Shown: in pieces, positions 44,352 to 52,858 of the stretch | How positions within the stretch are numbered: the stretch's first letter is position 1 | How the letters are laid out: each line of letters starts with the position of its first letter | Source: Desulfitobacterium sp050251735 | GTDB taxonomy: Bacteria > Bacillota > Desulfitobacteriia > Desulfitobacteriales > Desulfitobacteriaceae | Length of the DNA stretch: 64,000 nucleotides | Direction of reading: 5' to 3' | Assembly: GCA_050251735.1 (NCBI GenBank) | Contig: JBFWMF010000004.1 | Location: 62,001 to 126,000 of the forward strand | Position numbers and translations under genes: made by a program | The notes under the pieces: generated by a model | What the model saw: only the letters and a program-made list of their open reading frames with translations | The model's database searches: none | What the model was told of the DNA's origin: nothing

Positions 44352-44375
44352 CAAATTCGTTGGAGGTAATCACTA

Positions 44376-45758
44376 TTAGTGTGCTTGCTGCAATAGTTCT
44401 AATAAGGCCTGTCGAGCGTCAGCAATCATGTAGAGCGAACCGGTTACGCAAAGCATATCTTCCATAGCCAAGCGCGAAAAGGCCTCCTGCATTGCCTCAC
44501 GGGGCTCCTCAATGATGGTGACCGGCTTGCCCTTTTCTTCTATTAAATGGGCTAAATACTGCCAATCGCCAGCCCGAGGTGAATTGGGTTTCGTCACGAT
44601 AACCTCATCCGCTAATGGTGCGAGGAGATTCACAACCTTCTCTCGTTCTTTATCTCCTAACATACCCATACATAAAATCAACCGCTGCCGTTGAAAAATC
44701 GTTAAAGCTTTCGTCAATGCCTCGGCTCCATCTACATTGTGTGCACCATCTAAAAGAATCTTTGGTTTAAGGGAAAGCAATTCCAAACGACCTGGCCAGA
44801 GAGTCTTATAGAGTCCTTGATAAACATTTTTTCGCTCAAGGCCGACTCCGTATTCTGATTTTAGCACTTCGCACACGGTCACCGCAGTAGCGGCGTTTAC
44901 TACTTGATGTTCGCCAACTAGACGTATACGCAGTTTACTATACACCCCGCGCAGCCCAACGAGATCAAATTCCTGTTCTAACTCCCCGCTCCAACGTGTC
45001 TCCCAGCTAACATCCTCACCCACCACCCAAAGGGGGGACCCTACAGCCTTGGCTTTTTCGCGGATTACATTTAAGGCCTCTGGGCGATGCGCCGCAGTTA
45101 CTGTAATGGCTCCAGCTTTAATAATTCCTGCTTTGACTTGAGCGATCTCTTCATAAGTCTCACCAAGGTAGTTCATATGATCCATACCTACATTGGTAAT
45201 GACGGAAATCAGAGGCTTAACCACATTGGTGGAGTCAATAGCCCCCCCTAGTCCTACCTCGAGAACCACAAAGTCCACCTTTTGCTCTGCAAAATACTTA
45301 AGGGCCATGGCCGTATTGACCTCAAACTCGGTAGGATGCTCTACACCCTGCTGCACAAGATCCTCTAGATGAGGGCGAAGCATTTGAATCAGCTTGATAA
45401 CATCTCTTTTCGGAATCATTTCACCATTAATGGTAATCCGCTCACGATAATCGTGAAGATGTGGAGAAGTAAACACTCCTACCCTATATCCGGCGTCTTC
45501 AAGGATTGCGGCAATCATCATGCTGGTCGACCCTTTGCCATTGGTTCCGCCGATATGAATAATCTTTAGATGTTCTTCAGGGTTACCCACCCGCTTTAAA
45601 AGTTCCTCAATACGACCGAGGCCAAAGTTCATACCAAATTTCGTAAGATTAACAAGATACTCCTGTGCTTCCTCATATTCAAACTCTAAGGAGGACACCT
45701 CCTGCGAATTTTCTTGATTTAACTGCTCGCTTAGCTCCGAAGTTTCTTTATCCTTCAC
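44376..45758 (-). CDS. folC: Folylpolyglutamate synthase / dihydrofolate synthase
   Basis: Mur-ligase-like enzyme adding glutamate to folates (and possibly to dihydropteroate). ATP loop HIGGTNGKGSTSMM (about residues 68-81), FTSPHLHDYRERI and GLGGAIDSTNV are FolC signatures, and the C-terminal domain has LLDGAHNVDG. 460 residues includes an unusual acidic N-terminal extension of about 25 residues. The start is GTG at 45758 with GGAGG eight bases upstream. valS is the next gene upstream, as in B. subtilis (valS-folC), but here a 986-bp gap with two structured elements intervenes. Confidence 0.95.
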   Translation of the reverse strand: MKDKETSELSEQLNQENSQEVSSLEFEYEEAQEYLVNLTKFGMNFGLGRIEELLKRVGNPEEHLKIIHIGGTNGKGSTSMMIAAILEDAGYRVGVFTSPHLHDYRERITINGEMIPKRDVIKLIQMLRPHLEDLVQQGVEHPTEFEVNTAMALKYFAEQKVDFVVLEVGLGGAIDSTNVVKPLISVITNVGMDHMNYLGETYEEIAQVKAGIIKAGAITVTAAHRPEALNVIREKAKAVGSPLWVVGEDVSWETRWSGELEQEFDLVGLRGVYSKLRIRLVGEHQVVNAATAVTVCEVLKSEYGVGLERKNVYQGLYKTLWPGRLELLSLKPKILLDGAHNVDGAEALTKALTIFQRQRLILCMGMLGDKEREKVVNLLAPLADEVIVTKPNSPRAGDWQYLAHLIEEKGKPVTIIEEPREAMQEAFSRLAMEDMLCVTGSLYMIADARQALLELLQQAH

Positions 45759-45964
45759 CTTATGCTCCTCCTTTGAATATTCGCCTGTGCTGGCCCCCTA
45801 TGGTTTGCATGCATTGGCACATGGTTATTATGTACAAGTTTACTATGCGATAATTCCCTATCGGTGGCGGTTTTCCTGCAATTGACGGGGAGAATTTCGC
45901 GGGTAAGTAGTAGCTTTGCTTTGCAAGAAGCTGGCTTAGTGCAAACTACGGTCTCCAGTAGTCT
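45759..45964. other. Spacer upstream of folC
   Basis: About 200 bp between the folC start and element copy C. I see no coding frame and no convincing promoter. Near 45951-45969 the end of copy C is followed (minus strand) by two CTGGAGAC octamers. Confidence 0.5.
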
Positions 45965-46181
45965 CCAGGATATTGATTTGCACCGGTCACTCAGAAAGCT
46001 GCGCGCACCCGTTCTAACGCTCAAGCATTTGGCTCCGAAAGGTCCCCCGCTAAATCGGCTCCTGCCTCGTAGCGGGTTGGAAACGTCCTGTTTCCAACCT
46101 TTCTACGCCGAAAGCTTTTCGCAAAGAACGGGTAGCTGCTCGCTTTGAAGTCGTTTCCCTCTTGCAAATCAATATCCTTGG
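45965..46181 (-). repeat. Dispersed structured element, copy C (217 nt)
   Basis: Third copy of the element at 14393-14608, minus orientation. Helices: P1 GATATTGATTTGCA/TGCAAATCAATATC, differing from copy A at two base pairs, both compensated; P1b AAAGC/GCTTT; P2 ACCCGTTC/GAACGGGT; P3 GAAAGG/CCTTTC; P4 identical; P5 CCCGCTA/TAGCGGG; P6 GGC-AGGA-GCC. It faces copy D across 166 bp, so the two form a large inverted pair. Confidence 0.92.
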
Positions 46182-46347
46182 GTTTTCTAACGAGACTTTC
46201 AGCAGCATTCGGAGAATTCCAGCCCGTTCTGGCCCATTCTTTGTAGGTGGGTAGCTCGAGCTTGATCACTCAGGTGTGAAAAACTACTTCCAAGCAACCC
46301 TCTAAGCAAACCTCAAGATATACGTTACTTCTACCCCGTAATACTAC

Positions 46348-46565
46348 CCAAGGATTTTGACATACAGCAGAGAACGGATTTAAGCGAGCAGGATGCCAAA
46401 CTTCGCGAAAAGATAGCAGCGGAGACGGGTTGGAAACAGGACGTTTCCAACCGGCTAGAGAGCCAAGGATGGCGATTTAGCCGGGCACCCGTCGGAGCGA
46501 AGAGCTTGAGCGATTAGTTTGGCACCGCGCAGCTTATAAAGTGAACGCGTATGGCAAAATCCTGG
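46348..46565 (+). repeat. Dispersed structured element, copy D (218 nt)
   Basis: Fourth copy, plus orientation. Helices: P1 inner arm CATAC/GTATG under GATTTTG/CAAAATC; P1b TAAGC/GCTTA; P2 TGCCAAAC/GTTTGGCA, a completely different sequence from the other copies yet fully paired; P3 GACGGG/CCCGTC; P4 identical; P5 CCGGCTA/TAGCCGG; P6 GCC-AAGGAT-GGC. CTGGAGAC recurs three times at and after its right end (46562, 46586, 46611). Confidence 0.92.
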
Positions 46566-46645
46566 AGACTGCTGCTGGAGGCACCCTGGAGACCGTTGGA
46601 GCCAGACCTACTGGAGACAGACTCTTTCAGAGACCCCAAACAAGC

Positions 46646-46681
46646 AAAGCATGCTAATTCCCATTGAAACCAGCATGCTTT
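46646..46681 (-). terminator. Hairpin downstream of valS
   Basis: Ten-base perfect arms AAAGCATGCT/AGCATGCTTT about 60 bp after the valS stop. It is followed on the minus strand by GCTTGTTTGG, a weak T-tract. Likely valS terminator or 3'-end hairpin. Confidence 0.55.
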
Positions 46682-46744
46682 ACCCAAAAACTATTCTACC
46701 AAGACCTACCTACAAGCGAACCCAACGAAGCAACCTTGCGAAGC

Positions 46745-49390
46745 TTACGCCTCCTTCAACTCAGCTAAGCGAACCTGCAGCGCCCCAATCCGTCCGTTGA
46801 TTCCTTCGAGCTTCTCCCGCTCCTTGGCCACGACTTGCTCAGGGGCTTTGGCGACAAAGCCTTCGTTATTAAGCTTTCCGGCCAGACGGCTTTGCTCTTG
46901 GAAGGCTTGGGCAATTTCTTTTTCTACGCGGGCGATTTCCTTGTCCAGATCGAGGAGTCCACGTAAGGGGAGGTAAACCTCAACACCCTCGAGAACTGCA
47001 CTGGCAGCTTGAGCTGGTTTAACCTCCAGACTCGACACCACATCAACTTGAGAACCACCAGCTAAAAGTCGAATGCTATCCTTACCCATTTCCAGAACGC
47101 CTAAGGTTTCTTGCTCTGGGGCAACGAGTATAATCTCAGCTTTTTTACCGGGTTGAACATTCATCTCGGCGCGGATATTGCGGATGGCTTTGATGACCTC
47201 CATAATCTGGTTCATTTGTTTCTCAGCCGAGTTGTCTTGATATCCTTTGACTTGAGGCCAAGCTTGGATCATGATGCTTTCCCCAGTGACCGGTAGGTTG
47301 TGCCAGATCTCCTCCGTAATGAAGGGCATATAGGGATGTAAGAGCTTCATCGTTCCTTCTAAAACCTCAAGGAGAATCGACTGGACTGTATGACGTGCTT
47401 CCGGATGCTCTTTATCATAGAGTCGACCTTTAGCCAGTTCGATATACCAATCACAGAATTCATTCCAAATAAACTCATAGAGAAGACGAGCAGCTTCACC
47501 CAGATCAAAGCGATCAAGGGCCGCAGTAACTTCATCGATGGTCTCTTCGTAGCGCGAGAGAATCCAGCGATCTTCCAGCTTAAGGTCGCCCCGTGGGCCT
47601 TCCGCAAAGTCCTGCAGATTTAAGAGCACAAAGCGCGAGGCATTCCAAATCTTATTAGCAAAGTTTCGAGTCGCCTCCAAGCGCTCAGGATGAAAACGCA
47701 GATCATTACCCGGAGTATTGCCGGTAATAAGCATGAACCGCAGGGTATCGGCGCCGTATTGATCGATGATCTCTAGGGGATCGACACCATTACCCAAGGA
47801 TTTGCTCATTTTCCTACCCTGAGCATCCAAGACAAGACCATGAATCATAACCTTCTTGAAAGGAACATCCTTCATAAATTCCAGACCCATGAAAACCATG
47901 CGGGCTACCCAGAAGAAGATGATATCCCGCCCGGTCACAAGTACTGATGTGGGATAGAACTGCTTCAGCTCCGGGGTATCTTCCGGCCAACCCATGGTTG
48001 AGAAGGGCCATAACCCGGAAGAAAACCAAGTGTCCAAGACATCCGGGTCTTGCTTAAGATGTTTGGAACCGCATTTTGGGCAAATCTCCGGATCGACCTG
48101 CACGCAGATCTCTGCCCCGCAATCTTCACAATACCAGACTGGAATCCGATGACCCCACCACAGCTGACGAGAGATGCACCAATCCCGGATATTCTCCAAC
48201 CAACCTAGATAGATTTTGGCGAAACGATCAGGCACAAATTCCATTAGCCCTTCCTTTACCACTTCCATGGCCGGCTTAGCTAAGGGAGCCATTTTAACAA
48301 ACCATTGCTTACTGACCATGGGTTCAACCACTGTGGAGCAACGATAGCATTCTCCTACAGCATGCTGGTGAGCATCGACTTTCACCAATACTCCTAGGTC
48401 CTCAAGATCCTTGACGATAGCCTTCCTCGCCGCATAGCGCTCCATCCCTTGGTACTTCCCGGCCTCTTCATTCATGTTTGCCTCACGGTCCATGACTGAG
48501 ATAGAGAGCAGATTGTGGCGCAGACCCACTTCAAAGTCATTAGGATCATGAGCCGGGGTAATCTTTACCGCCCCTGTCCCGAACTCTCGATCCACGTAGT
48601 CATCGGCAATGATGGGTATTTCCCGATTCATTAAAGGTAGCAGCACAGTCTTACCGATCAGATGTTGATAACGTTCATCCTCCGGATGAACAGCAACTGC
48701 AGTATCGCCCAGCATGGTTTCCGGACGCGTGGTCGCTACCACTAAAAATTCTTCACTATCTTTTACAGGATAGCGCAGATGCCAAAGATGCCCTTCGCGA
48801 TCCATATGCTCAACTTCAATATCGGAGATCGTGGTATGGCAGTGGGGACACCAATTGACGATATAATTGCCACGGTAAATCAAGCCTTTATTGTAGAGAT
48901 CTACAAAAACCTTCCGTACGGCTTCGGAGCATCCCTCATCCATCGTAAAGCGTTCCCTCGACCAGTCGCAGGAAGCACCGAGGCGGCGAAGTTGTCCGGT
49001 AATCCTTCCTCCATACTCTCTTTTCCAGTCCCAAACCCGTTCTAGGAACTTGTCTCGACCAAGTTCATGGCGATTGGTGCCTTCCTTGGCCAACTGTTCC
49101 TCAACTTTGGCTTGGGTGGCAATGCCTGCATGGTCCGTTCCGGGAAGCCATAGGGTATTGTAGCCCTGCATCCTTTTAAAACGGGTAAGGATATCTTGGA
49201 TCGTACTATCGATCGCATGTCCTAAATGCAGAGCACCGGTGACATTCGGTGGGGGCATGACGATACTGAAGGGTTCCTTGGCATTATCTACATCCGCATG
49301 AAAATAACCTTTTTCCTCCCAATAGGGATACCATTTCCCTTCAACTTGACTTGGGTCATAGACCTTTTCCATTTTTAAGTCCTCTGACAT
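46745..49390 (-). CDS. valS: Valyl-tRNA synthetase
   Basis: Class I synthetase charging tRNA-Val. HIGH appears as PPPNVTGALHLGHAID (about residue 45) and KMSKS as GRKMSKSLGNGVDP (about residue 530). The CP1 editing domain contains TTRPETMLGDTAVAV. A C-terminal coiled coil (EIARVEKEIAQAFQEQSRLAGK) that clamps the tRNA is present. The frame opens at 49426, but AAAGGAG lies eight bases before the ATG at 49390, giving 881 residues. Behind a T-box leader. Confidence 0.97.
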   Translation of the reverse strand: MSEDLKMEKVYDPSQVEGKWYPYWEEKGYFHADVDNAKEPFSIVMPPPNVTGALHLGHAIDSTIQDILTRFKRMQGYNTLWLPGTDHAGIATQAKVEEQLAKEGTNRHELGRDKFLERVWDWKREYGGRITGQLRRLGASCDWSRERFTMDEGCSEAVRKVFVDLYNKGLIYRGNYIVNWCPHCHTTISDIEVEHMDREGHLWHLRYPVKDSEEFLVVATTRPETMLGDTAVAVHPEDERYQHLIGKTVLLPLMNREIPIIADDYVDREFGTGAVKITPAHDPNDFEVGLRHNLLSISVMDREANMNEEAGKYQGMERYAARKAIVKDLEDLGVLVKVDAHQHAVGECYRCSTVVEPMVSKQWFVKMAPLAKPAMEVVKEGLMEFVPDRFAKIYLGWLENIRDWCISRQLWWGHRIPVWYCEDCGAEICVQVDPEICPKCGSKHLKQDPDVLDTWFSSGLWPFSTMGWPEDTPELKQFYPTSVLVTGRDIIFFWVARMVFMGLEFMKDVPFKKVMIHGLVLDAQGRKMSKSLGNGVDPLEIIDQYGADTLRFMLITGNTPGNDLRFHPERLEATRNFANKIWNASRFVLLNLQDFAEGPRGDLKLEDRWILSRYEETIDEVTAALDRFDLGEAARLLYEFIWNEFCDWYIELAKGRLYDKEHPEARHTVQSILLEVLEGTMKLLHPYMPFITEEIWHNLPVTGESIMIQAWPQVKGYQDNSAEKQMNQIMEVIKAIRNIRAEMNVQPGKKAEIILVAPEQETLGVLEMGKDSIRLLAGGSQVDVVSSLEVKPAQAASAVLEGVEVYLPLRGLLDLDKEIARVEKEIAQAFQEQSRLAGKLNNEGFVAKAPEQVVAKEREKLEGINGRIGALQVRLAELKEA

Positions 49391-49423
49391 TCGTAATGCT
49401 CCTTTCATATATAAAAAATATAA

Positions 49424-49665
49424 CAAAAAAGCCCTTCAGCCACTAAAGGACGAAGGACTCGCGGTACCACCTTTTTTCAAAGAATTAAAGTCTTTGCACT
49501 CTAAAATGCGATAACGAGCAAACCGTCAAGGGCTACCCTATTCGCCCCTGCCCCTCCTGTGCGACCCTAACCTCCAAACGGGAAAGACTTTCAGCATTTG
49601 TCTTCCTCTCTAAGCCGCCGGTTCAGCTATTCCTCACATTCCTTGGGTTTTACTATTAATATTTT
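49424..49665 (-). ncRNA. T-box leader controlling valS
   Basis: The minus strand has the T-box core AGGTGGTACCGCGAG (49473-49459). It is followed by a terminator stem (CCTTC/GAAGG region) with GGGCTTTTTTG ending near 49424. The conserved 5' part with AGAGAGGAAGAC and GGTTAGGG-type stretches extends to about 49665. It responds to uncharged tRNA-Val by antitermination. I could not place the Val specifier codon with certainty. Confidence 0.92.
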
Positions 49666-49732
49666 TCATTATATCTTTATATGAGGATAATGTCAAAAGG
49701 TGCTCTAAGTTTTATTATGTATTTGACGTATA

Positions 49733-49759
49733 TAGTGTGTTTAGTGTGTTTAGTGTGTT
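49733..49759. repeat. Short tandem repeat (9 bp x 3)
   Basis: Three exact copies of TAGTGTGTT in the gap between the valS leader and the plus-strand MCP gene. The rest of 49666-49891 is AT-rich with no promoter I can assign securely. Confidence 0.8.
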
Positions 49760-49891
49760 TGCTTTTTCCAGTATTTAGAAAGAATGTTTTCAAAATCTTC
49801 ACTCCACAATTGTAAATTCTTATGATACAATATGGAATGGTAATATGTTTAAAGATGTAAATAGAAACAAATCTTGCCGGGGAGGGTCGGA

Positions 49892-51229
49892 ATGGAACAT
49901 TTCTTAAACAGAATAAGCGAATTTTTCTTCAAGCACTCTAGGATTGTTCGATGGTGGTTTAATTTATCCGTGTCGTCAAAGCTGGCATTGGCTTTTGGCA
50001 TCAATGCCATGATCACCATTTCAGCAGGTGGTATAATCTACTACATGGTTAGGACAGGAGCCGATCTTGAACAGAACATTGGACTTTATCTTGCATTATT
50101 AGTAACCGCTGGTATTATTGTTCTTTTTTACGGTCTTTACATATCCTTCTTAGTTGCAACCCCTCTAAGGCATAGTGTTATCTTTGCCGAAAAGGTAGCC
50201 AAGGGTGACCTCACGGCAACCATTTACAGCATGGGACAAAAAGATGAGCTAGGAACTCTCTGTGCTTCCTTAAATGAAATGACCGAGAATTTCCGTTCCT
50301 TGGTTGGTGGTATTACTAATAGCGCTGATATTTTTGCCGATTCCACACATGTCTTATCAACCCAATCCAAATCTACCACACAATCTGCCCAGCTCGTTTC
50401 TTCATCTCTTCAGCAAGTGGCTATCGGGTCACAAACCCAAGCCAATAGTGTGCAAAACATAATGACAAACATCCAATCCATGGCCCATGGAGTTCGCCAG
50501 ATTGAAGATCACATCCATTTAGCCGATCAATCCTCCCAACAGTCATTACAACTCGCAGAAGATGGCGATACCGCCATGAACGTAGTCAATCAGCAGATGG
50601 ATCATATACATAATTCCGTTGATGGCACGGCAGTGATTATTGCCGCCCTAGGCGAAAAATCCACTGTTATCGGTTCGATTGTAGAAACCATTAAGGCCAT
50701 TTCTGATCAAACCAATCTCTTAGCCTTAAATGCAGCTATCGAGGCTGCCCGGGCTGGAGAACATGGACGGGGCTTTAGCGTGGTTGCTGAAGAAGTTCGT
50801 AAACTTGCTGAACAATCTACTCTCTCAAGCGCTCAGATCGAGACTATTATCTTCGATATTAAAAACAGCCTAGATGAAGCTATCGCCAGTATGGATTCCG
50901 AAAAAGGTGTTGTTCAAAGCGGGGCTAAGGCTATCCATAATGCTCAAGAAGCATTTACCCGGATCAAAGAAAGCACGCAAACACTTAGCCAGCAAATTCA
51001 AAAGATCTCTTCCTTATCCCGCGGGATAACTCAAAGTTCCGACATCATTGCTCATGAAGTGACCCAGGTCTCCGCTGTCTGTCAAGAAACAACCGCTCAG
51101 ACTGAGGAGGTCGCTAGCAGTAGCTCTGAGCAAATGCTTGCCATGCAAGAGATTCATTCCTCTGCACAAGAGCTATCTGATACAGCCATGGACCTCCAAC
51201 AGGCAGCTCGTAAGTTTAGATTGAACTAA
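49892..51229 (+). CDS. Methyl-accepting chemotaxis protein lacking an external sensor domain
   Basis: 445 residues. Two membrane segments (about residues 35-55 and 66-90) are separated by only ~12 residues (RTGADLEQNIG), so there is no periplasmic ligand domain. A HAMP domain (ATPLRHSVIFAEKVAKGDLT) and the cytoplasmic signalling hairpin follow. The hairpin tip is ISDQTNLLALNAAIEAARAGEHGRGFSVVAEEVRKLAEQS (in parts), the invariant CheA/CheW-binding region. GGGGAGGG precedes the ATG at 49892; an earlier in-frame start at 49874 has no such site. It may sense a membrane or internal signal, or work with another receptor. Confidence 0.93.
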   Translation: MEHFLNRISEFFFKHSRIVRWWFNLSVSSKLALAFGINAMITISAGGIIYYMVRTGADLEQNIGLYLALLVTAGIIVLFYGLYISFLVATPLRHSVIFAEKVAKGDLTATIYSMGQKDELGTLCASLNEMTENFRSLVGGITNSADIFADSTHVLSTQSKSTTQSAQLVSSSLQQVAIGSQTQANSVQNIMTNIQSMAHGVRQIEDHIHLADQSSQQSLQLAEDGDTAMNVVNQQMDHIHNSVDGTAVIIAALGEKSTVIGSIVETIKAISDQTNLLALNAAIEAARAGEHGRGFSVVAEEVRKLAEQSTLSSAQIETIIFDIKNSLDEAIASMDSEKGVVQSGAKAIHNAQEAFTRIKESTQTLSQQIQKISSLSRGITQSSDIIAHEVTQVSAVCQETTAQTEEVASSSSEQMLAMQEIHSSAQELSDTAMDLQQAARKFRLN

Positions 51230-51251
51230 TATAATTGATTACATTTATTAA

Positions 51252-51290
51252 GCAGATACTGATGAACTAAGTCAGTATCTGCTTTTTATT
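51252..51290 (+). terminator. Terminator of the MCP gene
   Basis: Perfect stem GCAGATACTGA/TCAGTATCTGC followed by TTTTTATT on the plus strand. Confidence 0.92.
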
Positions 51291-51394
51291 GCACTTTGAG
51301 ACTTCACTTGTGCTTTTGGTCTTCGTTTTCGGGCCCTCGTTTTTGACCTCAATTTTTATCTTCACTTCAACTTTCCTTCTCTTTTCCCTTCACT

Positions 51395-52792
51395 TTAAGC
51401 TTTCGGTACCCCGGTCAACTCAGCCGTCCATTGGTCCAGTGCCACCAGATCATGAGGGCCAAGATCAGCAATCGATTTTTTACCCATAGCTCGAATCCCT
51501 TCCTCCATCTCCATGGTGAAAGAATTTATTACCTTCACCACACTCTGTGCCGCCAGCTCGACATCCAATCGATTCTTATATTTTGAATCATAAAAGACTA
51601 GCTGTGTCAAAGGTTCCCATGGCATCACCTTGCCAATTTGTTTATGTACTAGGGCAAAAAGAGGTACCGTGCCAACATAGATGGCATCAGCACCCAAAGC
51701 GAGGGCCTTTAAGCATTCACCGGGAGTAGCATATCCTCCTGCGGCAATCAGGCTCACCTCATGCCTTACCCCTTGTTCCTTAAGGTATCGTTGTGCACGG
51801 ACAAGATTATTAATACTCGGCATGCCAAAATCATCACTGATGGTAGGCGAGGATGCGGCTGTCCCCCCCTGTGACCCACCAACGCAAATGACATCAAAAC
51901 CTGACTCGATGGCGATTGCTAAATCTGCCTCAAGCCTTCCCCCACCCATGAGCTTAAGCCCGATGGGTTTTCCCCCCACCTCTTTACGCAAATCTCTAAT
52001 GAAACGCGGCCAATCTTGGGGATTTGCAATATCAGGAAAAATTGCGTAACCCTTCAGAGAGGCAACAGGTGAAATCCCCATAATCTTCCGGGCCTTCCCT
52101 TTGATTTCATGTGGCTCAATTATATGCCCACCCAGGCGTGCCCCCTGTCCCATCTGAACTTCAATCATATCAGCCGCAGCTATTGCTTGCGGATTTCGTC
52201 CATAGTCATGACGACTGACTTGCCAGATGTACTTTCCCGCCGCCTCCCTCTCCTCAGCCAAAAAGGGACCTTCCCCAGAATTTGTGGCTGTCCCTAATTG
52301 TTTAGCTGCTTTGGCTAAAGCAACTTTCGCTTGTTCACTTAAGCCCACCCCGAAGCCCATGCCGCCAATCATCAAGGGAATCGGCAGGGTCATCGGTATT
52401 TCAGCTCTAGGGCCGAGGGTTACAGATAAATCCACTGGGACACTGATTTCGATAGGGGAGCGCACAAGTTGGGCCGGAACAAATAAGAGATTATCATAAT
52501 GGTTAAAAGGCTTCGGACTGCCTAAAGGCCTTTTAATAATTTTTCCTGTTTCTGCTCGCAAACTTATATGAATGATGTTTTGCAAGGAAGTTCTCTGCAC
52601 TGCACTCCATAGCTCAAGTAGATTTTCCGAAAAAGGATCTGATAATAACCTACTTGCCACAAGATCAAAAATCCGCTGCACCCCCGTTCGAAAGAAACGT
52701 TTGCCTAAGAAGATCGCTATCAACACTAAAAGCATCCAGCCAAGAAAGCTAGCTGCTACACCAAGACCAAAATAGACCAGGCCGCTGTTCAC
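51395..52792 (-). CDS. Membrane-anchored GltB-like FMN-binding glutamate synthase domain protein
   Basis: 465 residues. An N-terminal membrane segment (VYFGLGVAASFLGWMLLVLIAIF) precedes a glutamate-synthase central/FMN-binding TIM barrel with GEGPFLAEER, QMGQGARLGG, KLMGGGRLEAD and VGGSQGGTAASSP. The glutaminase and Fe-S/NADPH subunits are absent. Stand-alone barrels of this type occur in anaerobes and archaea; the electron donor is unknown. The start is GTG at 52792 with AAAGGA upstream. No partner gene is adjacent. Confidence 0.85.
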   Translation of the reverse strand: MNSGLVYFGLGVAASFLGWMLLVLIAIFLGKRFFRTGVQRIFDLVASRLLSDPFSENLLELWSAVQRTSLQNIIHISLRAETGKIIKRPLGSPKPFNHYDNLLFVPAQLVRSPIEISVPVDLSVTLGPRAEIPMTLPIPLMIGGMGFGVGLSEQAKVALAKAAKQLGTATNSGEGPFLAEEREAAGKYIWQVSRHDYGRNPQAIAAADMIEVQMGQGARLGGHIIEPHEIKGKARKIMGISPVASLKGYAIFPDIANPQDWPRFIRDLRKEVGGKPIGLKLMGGGRLEADLAIAIESGFDVICVGGSQGGTAASSPTISDDFGMPSINNLVRAQRYLKEQGVRHEVSLIAAGGYATPGECLKALALGADAIYVGTVPLFALVHKQIGKVMPWEPLTQLVFYDSKYKNRLDVELAAQSVVKVINSFTMEMEEGIRAMGKKSIADLGPHDLVALDQWTAELTGVPKA

Positions 52793-52858
52793 ATAACCAT
52801 TCCTTTACAAACTATATTGATACCTACTGATAGTCTGCGACCCTTACCAAATTCTATA

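Noticed and set aside
14393..46565. Interpretation of the 216-218 nt repeats as an ordinary MITE defined only by terminal inverted repeats
   Set aside because: The ends do form inverted repeats, but internal helices covary as well, which simple MITEs do not require. Mobility remains possible. No target-site duplication was evident by eye.
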